Source: Mangrovibacter yixingensis
Lineage (GTDB): Bacteria; Pseudomonadota; Gammaproteobacteria; Enterobacterales; Enterobacteriaceae
Assembly: GCF_020523985.1 (NCBI RefSeq)
Contig: NZ_JAIVKM010000010.1
Location: 1 to 64,000 of the forward strand
Direction of reading: 5' to 3'
Length of the DNA: 64,000 nt
In this document: piece after piece, positions 25,660 to 33,879 of the stretch
Numbering within the stretch: position 1 is the first letter of the stretch
Layout of the letters: each line of letters begins with the position of its first letter
Notes under the pieces: model-generated
Told to the model about the DNA's origin: nothing
The model's database searches: none
The model's input: the letters and a program-made list of their open reading frames with translations, nothing else
Made by a program: the position numbers and the translations under genes

Positions 25660-26489
25660 CGAATAAAACGTGGGAAAAATTCCCCGAAGACACTGTTGAG
25701 TTGTTATTCACAGCAGTAGAAGAAGATGACAACGTTGACGCACACACTCACTTGCCCGGTGTCATTGATTTGCAATGCCCGCACGAAAATATCGCGCAAA
25801 ACTACGCCTTGTGCCTGCAATTCTGGCGTGATGGCTTTACTCGTGAAGAATTATTAGGGCTGGTAAAAAAATTCATCCAACACCCTGATTTACCTCATGA
25901 TATACGCATGCGCTACAAATATATCCGCGCACGCTATAAGCATTTACGTTTTGCCCAGCGGCTGTACAGTAAAAAACACCAGTCATTTGGTTTGTTTAAT
26001 ACCACGACGGTAATTCTGGGCCATTTCCAGGATGCATTTCGCAATGGTAACCACAAGAACTTGAGTTACTACGGTGCCATTTTACGCATTCTGCTGAGTA
26101 AGCCTGTCTGGTCGCTGGTCAGTTATGCAATGAGCCACTTTCAGTTGGAAACCGAAAGCGGGTTTATCGCCTACCGTCAGTCGCAAATCCGGGCTCTGGG
26201 TAAACTTATCAGTAACCAGCACCTCACGGGCGAAGAATTTCACGATGTGCGTAAAATTGTCAGCCAGCAAGTTTCTTTTTATGACACCCTGCGCTCCATT
26301 GACCCAGGTAACCAACAAGCCTATGAGATGTCCCGCTTCCTGGCTGCAATAAACGGCATCATGGGCGACCTGCATGATGTAATGGTTGCAGACAAACTCT
26401 CGGGTGGTTCACTCTACGATGAAGCGACACCGCTGGACCCGGACTTACGCCTGCGCCTGGAACAACTTCTTGCCCGCTACCCCTTGTAA
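25656..26489 (+). CDS. Alpha-helical protein of unknown function with CHAD-like motifs
   Basis: 277 residues, no signal peptide and no clear membrane segment. I do not recognise the family firmly. The C-terminal half has EFHDVRK (195-200) and IMGDLHDVMVADKL (235-248), which recall the conserved-His helical repeats of CHAD domains, known to bind polyphosphate. The N-terminal half is His- and Arg-rich (MRYKYIRARYKHLRFAQRLY). It overlaps the flippase stop by 4 bp (ATGA), so it is translationally coupled to it and may be a cytoplasmic partner. Function not assigned. Confidence 0.65.
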   Translation: MTNKTWEKFPEDTVELLFTAVEEDDNVDAHTHLPGVIDLQCPHENIAQNYALCLQFWRDGFTREELLGLVKKFIQHPDLPHDIRMRYKYIRARYKHLRFAQRLYSKKHQSFGLFNTTTVILGHFQDAFRNGNHKNLSYYGAILRILLSKPVWSLVSYAMSHFQLETESGFIAYRQSQIRALGKLISNQHLTGEEFHDVRKIVSQQVSFYDTLRSIDPGNQQAYEMSRFLAAINGIMGDLHDVMVADKLSGGSLYDEATPLDPDLRLRLEQLLARYPL

Positions 26490-26496
26490 GACCTCT

Positions 26497-26519
26497 GGCC
26501 GTAAACACGTTTTACGGCC
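26497..26519 (+). terminator. Hairpin behind the CHAD-like gene
   Basis: GGCCGTAAA (26497-26505) pairs with TTTACGGCC (26511-26519) immediately after the stop codon. The T-run is poor, so this is a hairpin with possible terminator function, ending the flippase unit before the YtfJ-like gene. Confidence 0.5.
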
Positions 26520-26662
26520 CATGTTCTTCCTTTGCGCAAACGTATGTCAGCCCGGGTAAAATTTCAGCATTTTATTTACAGGATTTGCGTAAAGCAGAGC
26601 ATGAAAATTTTTATTATCAGTTAGTTACCAGTTACTAACTGACTCATCCAAAGGAGCCATCT

Positions 26663-27235
26663 ATGATTTTTGGTAAATTAATGGCGGTGCCACTTCTCAT
26701 CTTGCTCCCGGTTATCGCCTTTGCGCACAACTTTGTCATTGGTAAGCCAGTTACCCCAGTTATGATCAGTGAACGGGGAGAGTTACACCTCAACAAAGAT
26801 GGCGATTTTTTCTATACAAAATGGGATACCGCCAAACTCGCCGGGAAAGTACGGGTAATGCAGTATATTGCTGGCCGCAAATCGGCAAAAAAGAAAAACT
26901 CGTTACTGATTAATGCAGTTAAAGATGCCGATTTCCCTGAAGACCGTTTCCAGCCCACCACTATCGTGAATACCGATGACGCCATACCTGGATCGGGTTT
27001 TTTTGTTCGTGGAAAAATAGAAAAAAATAAAAAAAATTACCCCTGGGCGCAGTTCATTGTAGACAGTGACGGCCTGGCCCGTAAGGCCTGGCAACTGAAA
27101 GAAGAAAGCTCCACCATTGTAGTGCTGGATAATCGTGGACGTGTCCGTTGGGCTAAAGATGGCTCGCTAACGCCTGATGAAGTGGCACATGTTATCGCCC
27201 TGGTGCGCCAACTTATTGCGTCGGAAAACCCATGA
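26663..27235 (+). CDS. YtfJ-family periplasmic protein
   Basis: 190 residues, clearly homologous to E. coli YtfJ (184): shared stretches include GKVRV, TTIVNTDDAIPGSG, PWSQFIVDS-type and RVRWAKDGSLTP. A signal peptide is visible (hydrophobic residues 6-19, cleavage after AFA at 21), so it is periplasmic. The fold is thioredoxin-like but lacks a CxxC pair, so redox activity is unlikely. The start has a strong AAGGAG site. The normal ytfJ lies elsewhere in enterobacteria, so this may be a paralogue recruited to serve the LptFG pair that follows 68 bp downstream. Function of the family is unknown. Confidence 0.85.
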   Translation: MIFGKLMAVPLLILLPVIAFAHNFVIGKPVTPVMISERGELHLNKDGDFFYTKWDTAKLAGKVRVMQYIAGRKSAKKKNSLLINAVKDADFPEDRFQPTTIVNTDDAIPGSGFFVRGKIEKNKKNYPWAQFIVDSDGLARKAWQLKEESSTIVVLDNRGRVRWAKDGSLTPDEVAHVIALVRQLIASENP

Positions 27236-27303
27236 TAGCCAGGCCCTGCCCGTTGCCGTTGTTGGCTGGCAAACACATTAGTCAATAAGGATGCACAGAA
27301 GCT

Positions 27304-28374
27304 ATGTTTTTGATTGAACGTTATATTCTGGCTGAAGTTCGCCGATTAACAATCGTAATTATATGCTTTCTGGTATTTATGTTTGCCTGTTTTTCCGCAC
27401 AACGTTACCTGACCGATGCGGCCAACGGCACCCTCGCGCTGGAAGTGGTTTTCTACGTTGTCTGTTATAAGGTGCTCATTGCACTGGAAATGTTGTTACC
27501 TGTTGGGCTGTATGTTGCGGTTTCGGTAGCACTTGGGCAGTTGTATACCGATTCAGAAATCACCGCAATTTTAGCTGCAGGCTCCAGCCCTGCCCGCATT
27601 TACCGGGCCATTCTGGTTCTGGCTGTCCCTATGGGGATCATAGTCACTTTTATCTCGTTATATGGCCGCCCCTGGGCATACGGGCAAATTTATCAGCTTG
27701 AGCAGCAATCCCAGTCTGAGCTGAATGTTAGCCATTTACAGGCGAATAAGTTCAATACCAACAGTGATGGCAGAATGGTGCTGGCTAGCAAAATTGACGC
27801 GGCAACAAATCATCTGGCCGATGCATTGATTTATACCTCTTCTGCCAACAAAACCAGTATCTATAAAGCCGGGACTGTTGATGTTATTGACCCATCCCCA
27901 CAAAGCCCGACAGTCATGCTTCATAATGGTACCGGTTATGTTCTGGACAGAAGCGGGCAAAATGACCGGAAAATGGAGTATCACAACCTGCGCATGGATC
28001 TGAAACCTGTCGTTCAGAGCCTGGATGTCAGACGAAAAGCCGCCTCGGTGGCACAACTTGCTCGCTCATCCGACCCGGCAGATTATGCAGAGCTGCAATG
28101 GCGCGAAAGCCGCGGGCTAAGTACCTTACTGATGGTATTGCTGGCCATTCCTTTAAGCAGAACCCGGCCTCGCCAGGGGCGTTTTGCCACCCTGTTACCG
28201 CTGACTATTATGTTTGCCGCTATTTTCTATGGCAGCAATATTTGCCGCACGCTCATTGCTAATGGTTCGATTCCCACCCTACCCGGCATGTGGTCGGTAC
28301 CATTAATTATGTTATTCGGGCTGTTGGCACTGCTTGCACCTGAATTCTCTCTGCTGAAGAAAAAATCCCGATGA
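27304..28374 (+). CDS. LptF-like permease, island-borne paralogue
   Basis: 356 residues, YjgP/YjgQ family. Three N-terminal helices, a periplasmic beta-jellyroll domain (about 130-260) and three C-terminal helices are visible. The LptF hallmark LGQLYTDSEITAILAAGSS (coupling helix for LptB) and PLSRTRPRQGR near the fourth helix are present. In the standard system LptF and LptG form the membrane part of the LptB2FG extractor that passes LPS to LptC. The housekeeping lptFG pair normally lies beside pepA, so this should be an extra copy. No lptB, lptC or lptA is nearby, so it would need to share those. Context suggests a sphingolipid cargo. Confidence 0.87.
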   Translation: MFLIERYILAEVRRLTIVIICFLVFMFACFSAQRYLTDAANGTLALEVVFYVVCYKVLIALEMLLPVGLYVAVSVALGQLYTDSEITAILAAGSSPARIYRAILVLAVPMGIIVTFISLYGRPWAYGQIYQLEQQSQSELNVSHLQANKFNTNSDGRMVLASKIDAATNHLADALIYTSSANKTSIYKAGTVDVIDPSPQSPTVMLHNGTGYVLDRSGQNDRKMEYHNLRMDLKPVVQSLDVRRKAASVAQLARSSDPADYAELQWRESRGLSTLLMVLLAIPLSRTRPRQGRFATLLPLTIMFAAIFYGSNICRTLIANGSIPTLPGMWSVPLIMLFGLLALLAPEFSLLKKKSR

Positions 28375-29450
28375 ACATTTTCAGCCGCTTTTTAATACGT
28401 AATATCTTTATCGGCTTTGCCGCTGCTGCCGGGTTGTTAATTCCGCTGTTTACCACATTCAACCTGATTAACGAGCTGGAAGACGTCACTCCCAGTGGCT
28501 ACCACTGGACACAAGCGCTGGGGGTCACATTAATGACACTCCCACGCACACTGATTGATTTGGGGCCTTTCGTCGCGCTGTTTGGCGGTATTATTGGCCT
28601 TGGGCAGCTATCGAAAAGCCTGGAGTTAACCGCCATACGTGTAGCAGGCGTATCAATTATGCGCATCTCTGGTGTTATTCTGTGTGCAGGCCTGATGCTG
28701 ACTGTAACTTTCGCTGCACTTGATGAGTGGGTGGCATCCCCGTTACAGCAATACGCGTTACGGTTGAAAGATGCCGCACTGGCTCACTCGGGCAAAACCG
28801 ATAACGCAGGTAATGAGCTATGGGCCAGGCACAACAATGAGTTTGTGACGGTGAAATCACTGGACGAGCATAATAACCCGCAAGGTATTGAGATTTTTTA
28901 TTACCAACCCGATCTCTCTTTGCAAACCTATATTTATGCCAAAACCGCAACGATTGACGACAAACATACATGGACACTGCATCAGGTTTACCAAAAAACC
29001 TGGGGCGACAATAAAGAGCGCATAACCACCACAGATTCATTGCAATGGCACTCTATCTTCACCGGTATGAGCCTTGCTGAACTGACCATGCCCAGTGACA
29101 GCTTCTCTATTGTTCAGCTAAACCGCTACATTAAGTATTTACAAAATAGTGGGCAACCGAGCATGGAATTCAGAATTGCTCTGTGGCAAAAGCTGGGCCG
29201 CCCAATATTAATCCTCGCCATGATTTTACTGGCGGTTCCCTTTACCTTTGGTAATGCGCGTGAGCCCGGCTTAGGCAGCCGCCTTGCTTTAGGCGTAGTT
29301 GTGGGCTTGTTGACTTATATTGCCTACCAAATTGCCGTTAATTTGGGACTATTGTTGTCACTTAATGTTCAGTTCACCACGCTTTCTCTTCCTGTGGTGC
29401 TATTGCTTGCAGCGGTGGGGCTGGTTTGGCGGTTTGATAAGCGCCATTAG
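28371..29450 (+). CDS. LptG-like permease, island-borne paralogue
   Basis: 359 residues, same six-helix plus periplasmic-jellyroll layout as LptG (360 in E. coli). The cytoplasmic coupling helix reads LGQLSKSLELTAIRVAGVS, and LNRYIKYLQNSGQ matches the LptG pattern LHNYVKYLKSSGQ. It overlaps the LptF-like gene by 4 bp (ATGA), as expected for stoichiometric partners. It is the last gene of the island; the backbone resumes 50 bp later with yeiW, convergently. Confidence 0.87.
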   Translation: MNIFSRFLIRNIFIGFAAAAGLLIPLFTTFNLINELEDVTPSGYHWTQALGVTLMTLPRTLIDLGPFVALFGGIIGLGQLSKSLELTAIRVAGVSIMRISGVILCAGLMLTVTFAALDEWVASPLQQYALRLKDAALAHSGKTDNAGNELWARHNNEFVTVKSLDEHNNPQGIEIFYYQPDLSLQTYIYAKTATIDDKHTWTLHQVYQKTWGDNKERITTTDSLQWHSIFTGMSLAELTMPSDSFSIVQLNRYIKYLQNSGQPSMEFRIALWQKLGRPILILAMILLAVPFTFGNAREPGLGSRLALGVVVGLLTYIAYQIAVNLGLLLSLNVQFTTLSLPVVLLLAAVGLVWRFDKRH

Positions 29451-29500
29451 CTGGCCTGCATCACAAGCTCACGCTATTCAGGGATCAGGGGATTCAAAGC

Positions 29501-29755
29501 TCAGGGGGCCGTTGCCTGCTCAAGGTTTATCAGCCAGGTCATTGCCGCTTCACGGTTGGTCGAACACATTTCCAGGGAGGGTTGCAGGCTGGCGCAAACT
29601 GCCGGGCGCAAATCCGAACCAAAGATGTTACACCGGTTGTCGTCCGATAATTGAACACACCTTACATTCGCCGGTTTGCCTTCCGGCATACCAGGAATAG
29701 GGCTACTGATAGAAGGTGCCGTACAACAGGCTCCACAGTCTGGGCGGCAATGCAT
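29501..29755 (-). CDS. yeiW: YkgJ-family cysteine-cluster protein YeiW
   Basis: 84 residues from the ATG at 29755 ([14 protein letters not shown]), the same length as E. coli YeiW; an upstream in-frame start would add 49 unrelated residues, and AAAAGAGA fits the shorter form. Seven or more Cys, including CGACC near the N terminus and a later C-x8-C pattern, point to metal or Fe-S binding. Function unknown. It is the first backbone gene after the sphingolipid island. Confidence 0.9.
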   Translation of the reverse strand: MHCRPDCGACCTAPSISSPIPGMPEGKPANVRCVQLSDDNRCNIFGSDLRPAVCASLQPSLEMCSTNREAAMTWLINLEQATAP

Positions 29756-29938
29756 AGTCATTCTCTTTTCATATTGGCCCGCTACTCTACCAGCCTGTGG
29801 CAATAAGAGAAATCCCTCCTGCTGCCATTCCGGCGCATATATAGCGAATTCCACTTGCCTGAAACCCAGGGCACGAGTAACGTGTCGCGATATTTTAATC
29901 AACCCTGGCGCGCCAGGATGACCAGACAGGATAGCCCC

Positions 29939-30511
29939 ATGGCAAGAGCGAATGAAATTAAACGCGGTATGGCTGTGAATTACAACGGCAAGCTGCTGTT
30001 AGTGAAAGATATTGATATCCAGGCACCCAGTGCTCGCGGTGCTGCAACACTGTATAAAATGCGTTTTTCTGATGTGCGTACTGGCCTGAAAGTTGAAGAG
30101 CGTTTTAAAGGCGATGACCTGCTGGATACCATTACACTGAGCCGCCGTGCCGTTAACTTTTCCTATATTGATGGCAACGAATATGTGTTTATGGATGACG
30201 AAGACTACACGCCGTATATCTTCAATAAAGAACAAATTGAAGAAGAACTGCTGTTTATTCCAGAAGGTGGGATCCCTGGTATTCAGGTTCTGACCTGGGA
30301 TGGCCAGGTGCTGGCACTTGAACTGCCACAAACTGTTGATATGGAAATTGTTGAAACCACTCCGGGTATCAAAGGTGCTTCTGCCAGCGCGCGGACCAAA
30401 CCAGCGAAAATGGTTACCGGCCTGACCATTCAGGTGCCCGAATACCTGGGGAACGGCGATAAAATCCGTATCCATATTGCTGAACGCCGCTATATGGGCC
30501 GGGCAGACTAA
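29939..30511 (+). CDS. yeiP: Elongation factor P-like protein YeiP
   Basis: 190 residues from the ATG at 29939 ([20 protein letters not shown]), identical in length to E. coli YeiP; the upstream extension is rejected and an AGGA site precedes this ATG. It has the three EF-P-type beta-barrel domains. It is a paralogue of EF-P, which rescues ribosomes stalled on polyproline; YeiP's own role is less clear. It is monocistronic with a strong terminator behind. Confidence 0.95.
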   Translation: MARANEIKRGMAVNYNGKLLLVKDIDIQAPSARGAATLYKMRFSDVRTGLKVEERFKGDDLLDTITLSRRAVNFSYIDGNEYVFMDDEDYTPYIFNKEQIEEELLFIPEGGIPGIQVLTWDGQVLALELPQTVDMEIVETTPGIKGASASARTKPAKMVTGLTIQVPEYLGNGDKIRIHIAERRYMGRAD

Positions 30512-30528
30512 CGCCACGCATTCTAACT

Positions 30529-30564
30529 AAAGAGAAGGAAAAACCACGTTTTTTCCTTCTCTTT
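30529..30564 (+). terminator. Terminator of yeiP
   Basis: A perfect 15-bp inverted repeat (AAAGAGAAGGAAAAA and its complement at 30550-30564) around CCACG, 18 bp behind the yeiP stop. Confidence 0.8.
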
Positions 30565-30575
30565 CACCGATCTGA

Positions 30576-30602
30576 GCACTACCCTGCGGCAGTGCTTTTT
30601 TT
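30576..30602 (+). terminator. Second terminator behind yeiP
   Basis: GCACT (30576-30580) and AGTGC (30591-30595) form a short stem followed by seven T (30596-30602). Tandem with the preceding hairpin. Confidence 0.6.
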
Positions 30603-30678
30603 ATGTATTACCCGGTGTTGGTGGCTGTTATCCGGGAAGTGCGCTGTTGCCTGCACTTCCCGTTTTCACCGCCTGTTA

Positions 30679-30741
30679 TCAGAAATAGCGGGTCAGGTTT
30701 AACAGGAAGCCTTTGTCCTGCGCGCAGTGTGTGAAAAGCAT
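30679..30741 (-). pseudogene. Possible relic of an outer-membrane protein C terminus
   Basis: A 20-codon minus-strand reading ends in QDKGFLLNLTRYF and a stop. Alternating hydrophobic residues and a terminal Phe are the hallmark of the last beta strand of outer-membrane proteins. It directly follows the uxuA terminator and could be the remains of a porin gene lost from the hexuronate locus. Such a short match could arise by chance. Confidence 0.25.
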
Positions 30742-30782
30742 AAAAAAACGCGCCTGAGCAAACAGCTCAACACGCGTTTTTT
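30742..30782 (-). terminator. Terminator of uxuA
   Basis: CGCG...TGAGC-aaaca-GCTCA...CGCG flanked by A6/T6 on both sides. It lies 47 bp behind the uxuA stop. The rest of the 317-bp gap 30512-30828 holds the two yeiP terminators and the possible porin relic. Confidence 0.85.
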
Positions 30783-30828
30783 ACCTGGAAGACAACTGGC
30801 GAGCTTTCACAAAACCCGCCTGTTATTA

Positions 30829-32019
30829 TCAGAGCAAATCTGGGAACAACGTTTTTTTCAGTGCCAGTTCAACACCACGCACTTCTGCCAGACCTTTTAA
30901 GCGGCCAATGGCCGAGTAACCAGGGTTAGTTTTCTTACGCAGGTCATCCAGCATCTGGTGGCCGTGATCCGGGCGCATTGGAATAGCGCGCTTATCACCG
31001 GCAGCCGCACGGCGCTGCTCTTCTTTCAGAATCGCATGCACCACACCAACCATATCGACATCCCCCTGCAAGTGAGCACCTTCATGGAAGGTTTTCGGGT
31101 TGTCTTCACGGCAAGTGGCACGCAGGTGAGTAAAGTGAATACGGTCGGCAAAGGTTTCAACCATGGTCACTAAGTCATTATCCGCACGAACACCATAAGA
31201 ACCGGTACACATGGTGAAACCGTTGTTAATGCTGTCTACGGTTTCTTTCATCCACTGCATATCTTCGATAGTTGAAACAATCCGCGGCAGACCAAGGATT
31301 GGGCGCGGCGGATCATCCGGGTGTACCGCCAGGCGAACACCACTGGCTTCCGCTACCGGCACAATCGCTTTCAGGAAATACGCCATATGTTCGCGCAAAC
31401 GTGCTTTATCAATCCCATCGTATTCGGCAAGGCGAGCACGGAACTGGTCCAGCGTGTAACCCTCTTCCGCCCCTGGCAAGCCAGCAATAATATTGCGGGT
31501 TAGCAGGTTGATATCGTCCTGGGACATCGCCGCGTAATAATCCTGAGCCTGGGTTTGCTCCTCTGCAGTGTAATCTGCTTGCGCGCCAGGGCGTTTGAGG
31601 ATGCACAGTTCAAATGCCGCAAAAGCGATTTGGTCAAAACGTAAGGCTTTAGAGCCATCTGGCAGGGTATAAGCCAGATCGGTGCGGGTCCAGTCCAGAA
31701 TCGGCATGAAGTTGTAGCACACAGTGTCAATCCCACACTCACCCAGATTACGAATACTCTGTTGATAGTTCGCAATCCAGGTGTCGTACTGCCCGGTGTG
31801 GGTTTTAATATCTTCGTGCACCGGGATACTTTCCACAACAGACCATGTCAGGCCTTTTTCCGCCAGCAATGCCTGGCGTGCTTTAATCTCTTCCACCGGC
31901 CAGACCTGGCCATTAGGAATGTGGTGCAATGCAGTGACAACGCCTGTTGCGCCAGCCTGACGCACATCATCCAGCGATACAGGATCATTCGGTCCATACC
32001 AACGCCAGGTTTGTTCCAT
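30829..32019 (-). CDS. uxuA: Mannonate dehydratase
   Basis: 396 residues (E. coli UxuA 394) with long identical segments such as [31 protein letters not shown] and [13 protein letters not shown]. It converts D-mannonate to 2-keto-3-deoxygluconate in glucuronate degradation. In E. coli uxuA is in the uxuAB operon far away. Here it lies divergent from yeiQ, a UxuB-type fructuronate/mannonate oxidoreductase, so the enzyme before it in the pathway is its neighbour. Confidence 0.96.
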   Translation of the reverse strand: MEQTWRWYGPNDPVSLDDVRQAGATGVVTALHHIPNGQVWPVEEIKARQALLAEKGLTWSVVESIPVHEDIKTHTGQYDTWIANYQQSIRNLGECGIDTVCYNFMPILDWTRTDLAYTLPDGSKALRFDQIAFAAFELCILKRPGAQADYTAEEQTQAQDYYAAMSQDDINLLTRNIIAGLPGAEEGYTLDQFRARLAEYDGIDKARLREHMAYFLKAIVPVAEASGVRLAVHPDDPPRPILGLPRIVSTIEDMQWMKETVDSINNGFTMCTGSYGVRADNDLVTMVETFADRIHFTHLRATCREDNPKTFHEGAHLQGDVDMVGVVHAILKEEQRRAAAGDKRAIPMRPDHGHQMLDDLRKKTNPGYSAIGRLKGLAEVRGVELALKKTLFPDLL

Positions 32020-32040
32020 GACAGATACCTCTGTTTAAGC

Positions 32041-32053
32041 TGTTATACCAATC
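32041..32053. promoter_or_regulatory. Possible UxuR/ExuR operator
   Basis: TGTTATACCAATC resembles the UxuR/ExuR palindrome (TTGGTATACCAAT core), with the right half TATACCAAT exact and the left half degenerate. It lies 21 bp upstream of uxuA in the 201-bp gap shared with yeiQ. Confidence 0.35.
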
Positions 32054-32220
32054 TCATTTTGACTACTACCATACATGTTTGCCAGTCAGAGTCAATTAAG
32101 CGCCATGTTAAGAATTGATCCAGTTCACAATCCCCTTGAATTTTTCGGCATGCCAATTTTCTTTGTTGTCATATAACTTTAGACTAAGGTTGTTAATTAA
32201 TCGTTAAACAGGATTCTGTT

Positions 32221-33690
32221 ATGGCAACTGTCGCATCCGTTTCCCTTCCCGCTTTCGTTAAGGTTCCGCAGTATGACCGTAAGGCGCTGGCATCACGCAT
32301 TGTGCATTTGGGTTTTGGGGCATTTCACCGCGCGCACCAGGCGTTGTTAACTGACCGGGTGCTGAACCAAAGTGGTGGTGACTGGGGCATTGCGGAAATC
32401 AGCCTGTTCAGTGGTGACATAATGATGCAGGCATTGCGCGAGCAGGATCACTTATTCACCGTTCTGGAAAAAGGGCCAGACGGAAACCAGCCTATTGTTA
32501 TCGGTGCAGTGCATGAATGCCTGAACGCAAAACTCGATGGTATTGAAGCTATTATTGAGAAATTTTGCGAACCTCAGGTTGCCATTGCTTCGCTGACAAT
32601 TACTGAAAAAGGCTATTGCATTGACCCGGCGACAGGAAAACTGGATACCGGGAACAGCCGGATTATTCACGATTTAGCTCACCCCCATGAACCCCATTCT
32701 GCTCCGGGATTGTTGGTTGAAGCACTTCACCGCCGCCATGAACGCGGCCTGCCTCCTTTTACTGTAATGTCGTGCGATAACATTCCCGAAAATGGCCATA
32801 TTGTTAAACATGCCGTGCTCGGTATGGCAAAGCAGCGTGATAGCGCGCTGGCAAGCTGGATTGAACAGCATGTCACCTTTCCTTCAACCATGGTTGACCG
32901 TATTGTGCCCGCAGCCACTGAAGAAAGCCTGCAAGAAATTGAAGCGTTGCTGGGTGTGGCAGACCCTTGTGCGATAAGCTGTGAGCCCTTTATCCAATGG
33001 GTGGTTGAAGATAATTTTGTGGCTGGCCGCCCACAATGGGAAAGCGCCGGTGTGCAAATGGTAAGTAATGTTCTGCCTTGGGAAGAGATGAAACTGCGCA
33101 TGCTCAATGGTAGCCACTCTTTTCTGGCCTGGCTGGGCTATGTTGCCGGATACCACTATGTGAACGTATGTATGGAAGATACGGCGTTCCGCGCAGCTGC
33201 ATTAAAACTGATGCTGGAAGAACAAGCCCCCACATTGCGTATTACTGGTGTTGATTTAGCCGACTATGCCAGCCAGTTAATTACTCGGTTCAGCAACCCG
33301 GCACTGGCGCATCGCACCTGGCAAATTGCGATGGATGGCAGCCAGAAGTTACCCCAACGTATGCTGGACAGTATTCGCTGGCATCTTAACCAGGGCTCGC
33401 CATGGCCTTGCCTTGCTCTGGGTGTGGCGGGATGGATGCGTTTTGTCAGTGGTACCGATGATGCAGGGCGTACCATTGAAGTAAAAGACCCCCTGGCCGA
33501 CGCTATTCAGCAAAAAGTACAACAAAGTACGACAGATAACCGGGTTGCCGCTCTGCTTTCACTGACGACTATCTTTGGTGATGATTTAGCCAATAACGCT
33601 GAATTTACCCGTCAGATTGAACATGCCTGGCAGTTACTGGTAAACAAAGGCGCACACGGTGCAGTTGCCACACTTCTGGCGGGCGATTAA
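32221..33690 (+). CDS. yeiQ: Mannitol-dehydrogenase-family oxidoreductase YeiQ (probable fructuronate reductase)
   Basis: 489 residues (E. coli YeiQ 488). N-terminal Rossmann strand RIVHLGFGAFHRAHQA, central CDNIPENGH and the catalytic region EEMKLRMLNGSHSFLAWLGY with the family's K-x-R/H pattern. It belongs to the UxuB/UxaB polyol dehydrogenase family. The pairing with uxuA supports reduction of D-fructuronate to D-mannonate. It is transcribed away from uxuA from a shared promoter region. Confidence 0.94.
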   Translation: MATVASVSLPAFVKVPQYDRKALASRIVHLGFGAFHRAHQALLTDRVLNQSGGDWGIAEISLFSGDIMMQALREQDHLFTVLEKGPDGNQPIVIGAVHECLNAKLDGIEAIIEKFCEPQVAIASLTITEKGYCIDPATGKLDTGNSRIIHDLAHPHEPHSAPGLLVEALHRRHERGLPPFTVMSCDNIPENGHIVKHAVLGMAKQRDSALASWIEQHVTFPSTMVDRIVPAATEESLQEIEALLGVADPCAISCEPFIQWVVEDNFVAGRPQWESAGVQMVSNVLPWEEMKLRMLNGSHSFLAWLGYVAGYHYVNVCMEDTAFRAAALKLMLEEQAPTLRITGVDLADYASQLITRFSNPALAHRTWQIAMDGSQKLPQRMLDSIRWHLNQGSPWPCLALGVAGWMRFVSGTDDAGRTIEVKDPLADAIQQKVQQSTTDNRVAALLSLTTIFGDDLANNAEFTRQIEHAWQLLVNKGAHGAVATLLAGD

Positions 33691-33879
33691 CCGCACAGAT
33701 AGATCTTCTCTTCATTCGTTTTTTTCGTCATGATCAGCACGTTTTTCTTTATTCCTGAATGGGGACAGGAAAACGTGTTGCCTGCCTGCAGCACTCATCC
33801 CCAGGTACAAACAGAATTTTCGCCGGTCAATTGCATAACTCGTTCATGGTTATGGCTTTTGTTCGTGCAGGGAGGATAT

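Noticed and set aside
13572-29500. Phage, integrative element or transposon carrying the lipid island
   Set aside because: No integrase, transposase, tRNA target or flanking direct repeat was found at either junction.
33730-33879. 50-residue N-terminal extension of YeiR
   Set aside because: The GTG at 33880 has a near-perfect GGGAGG site and gives exactly the E. coli length.
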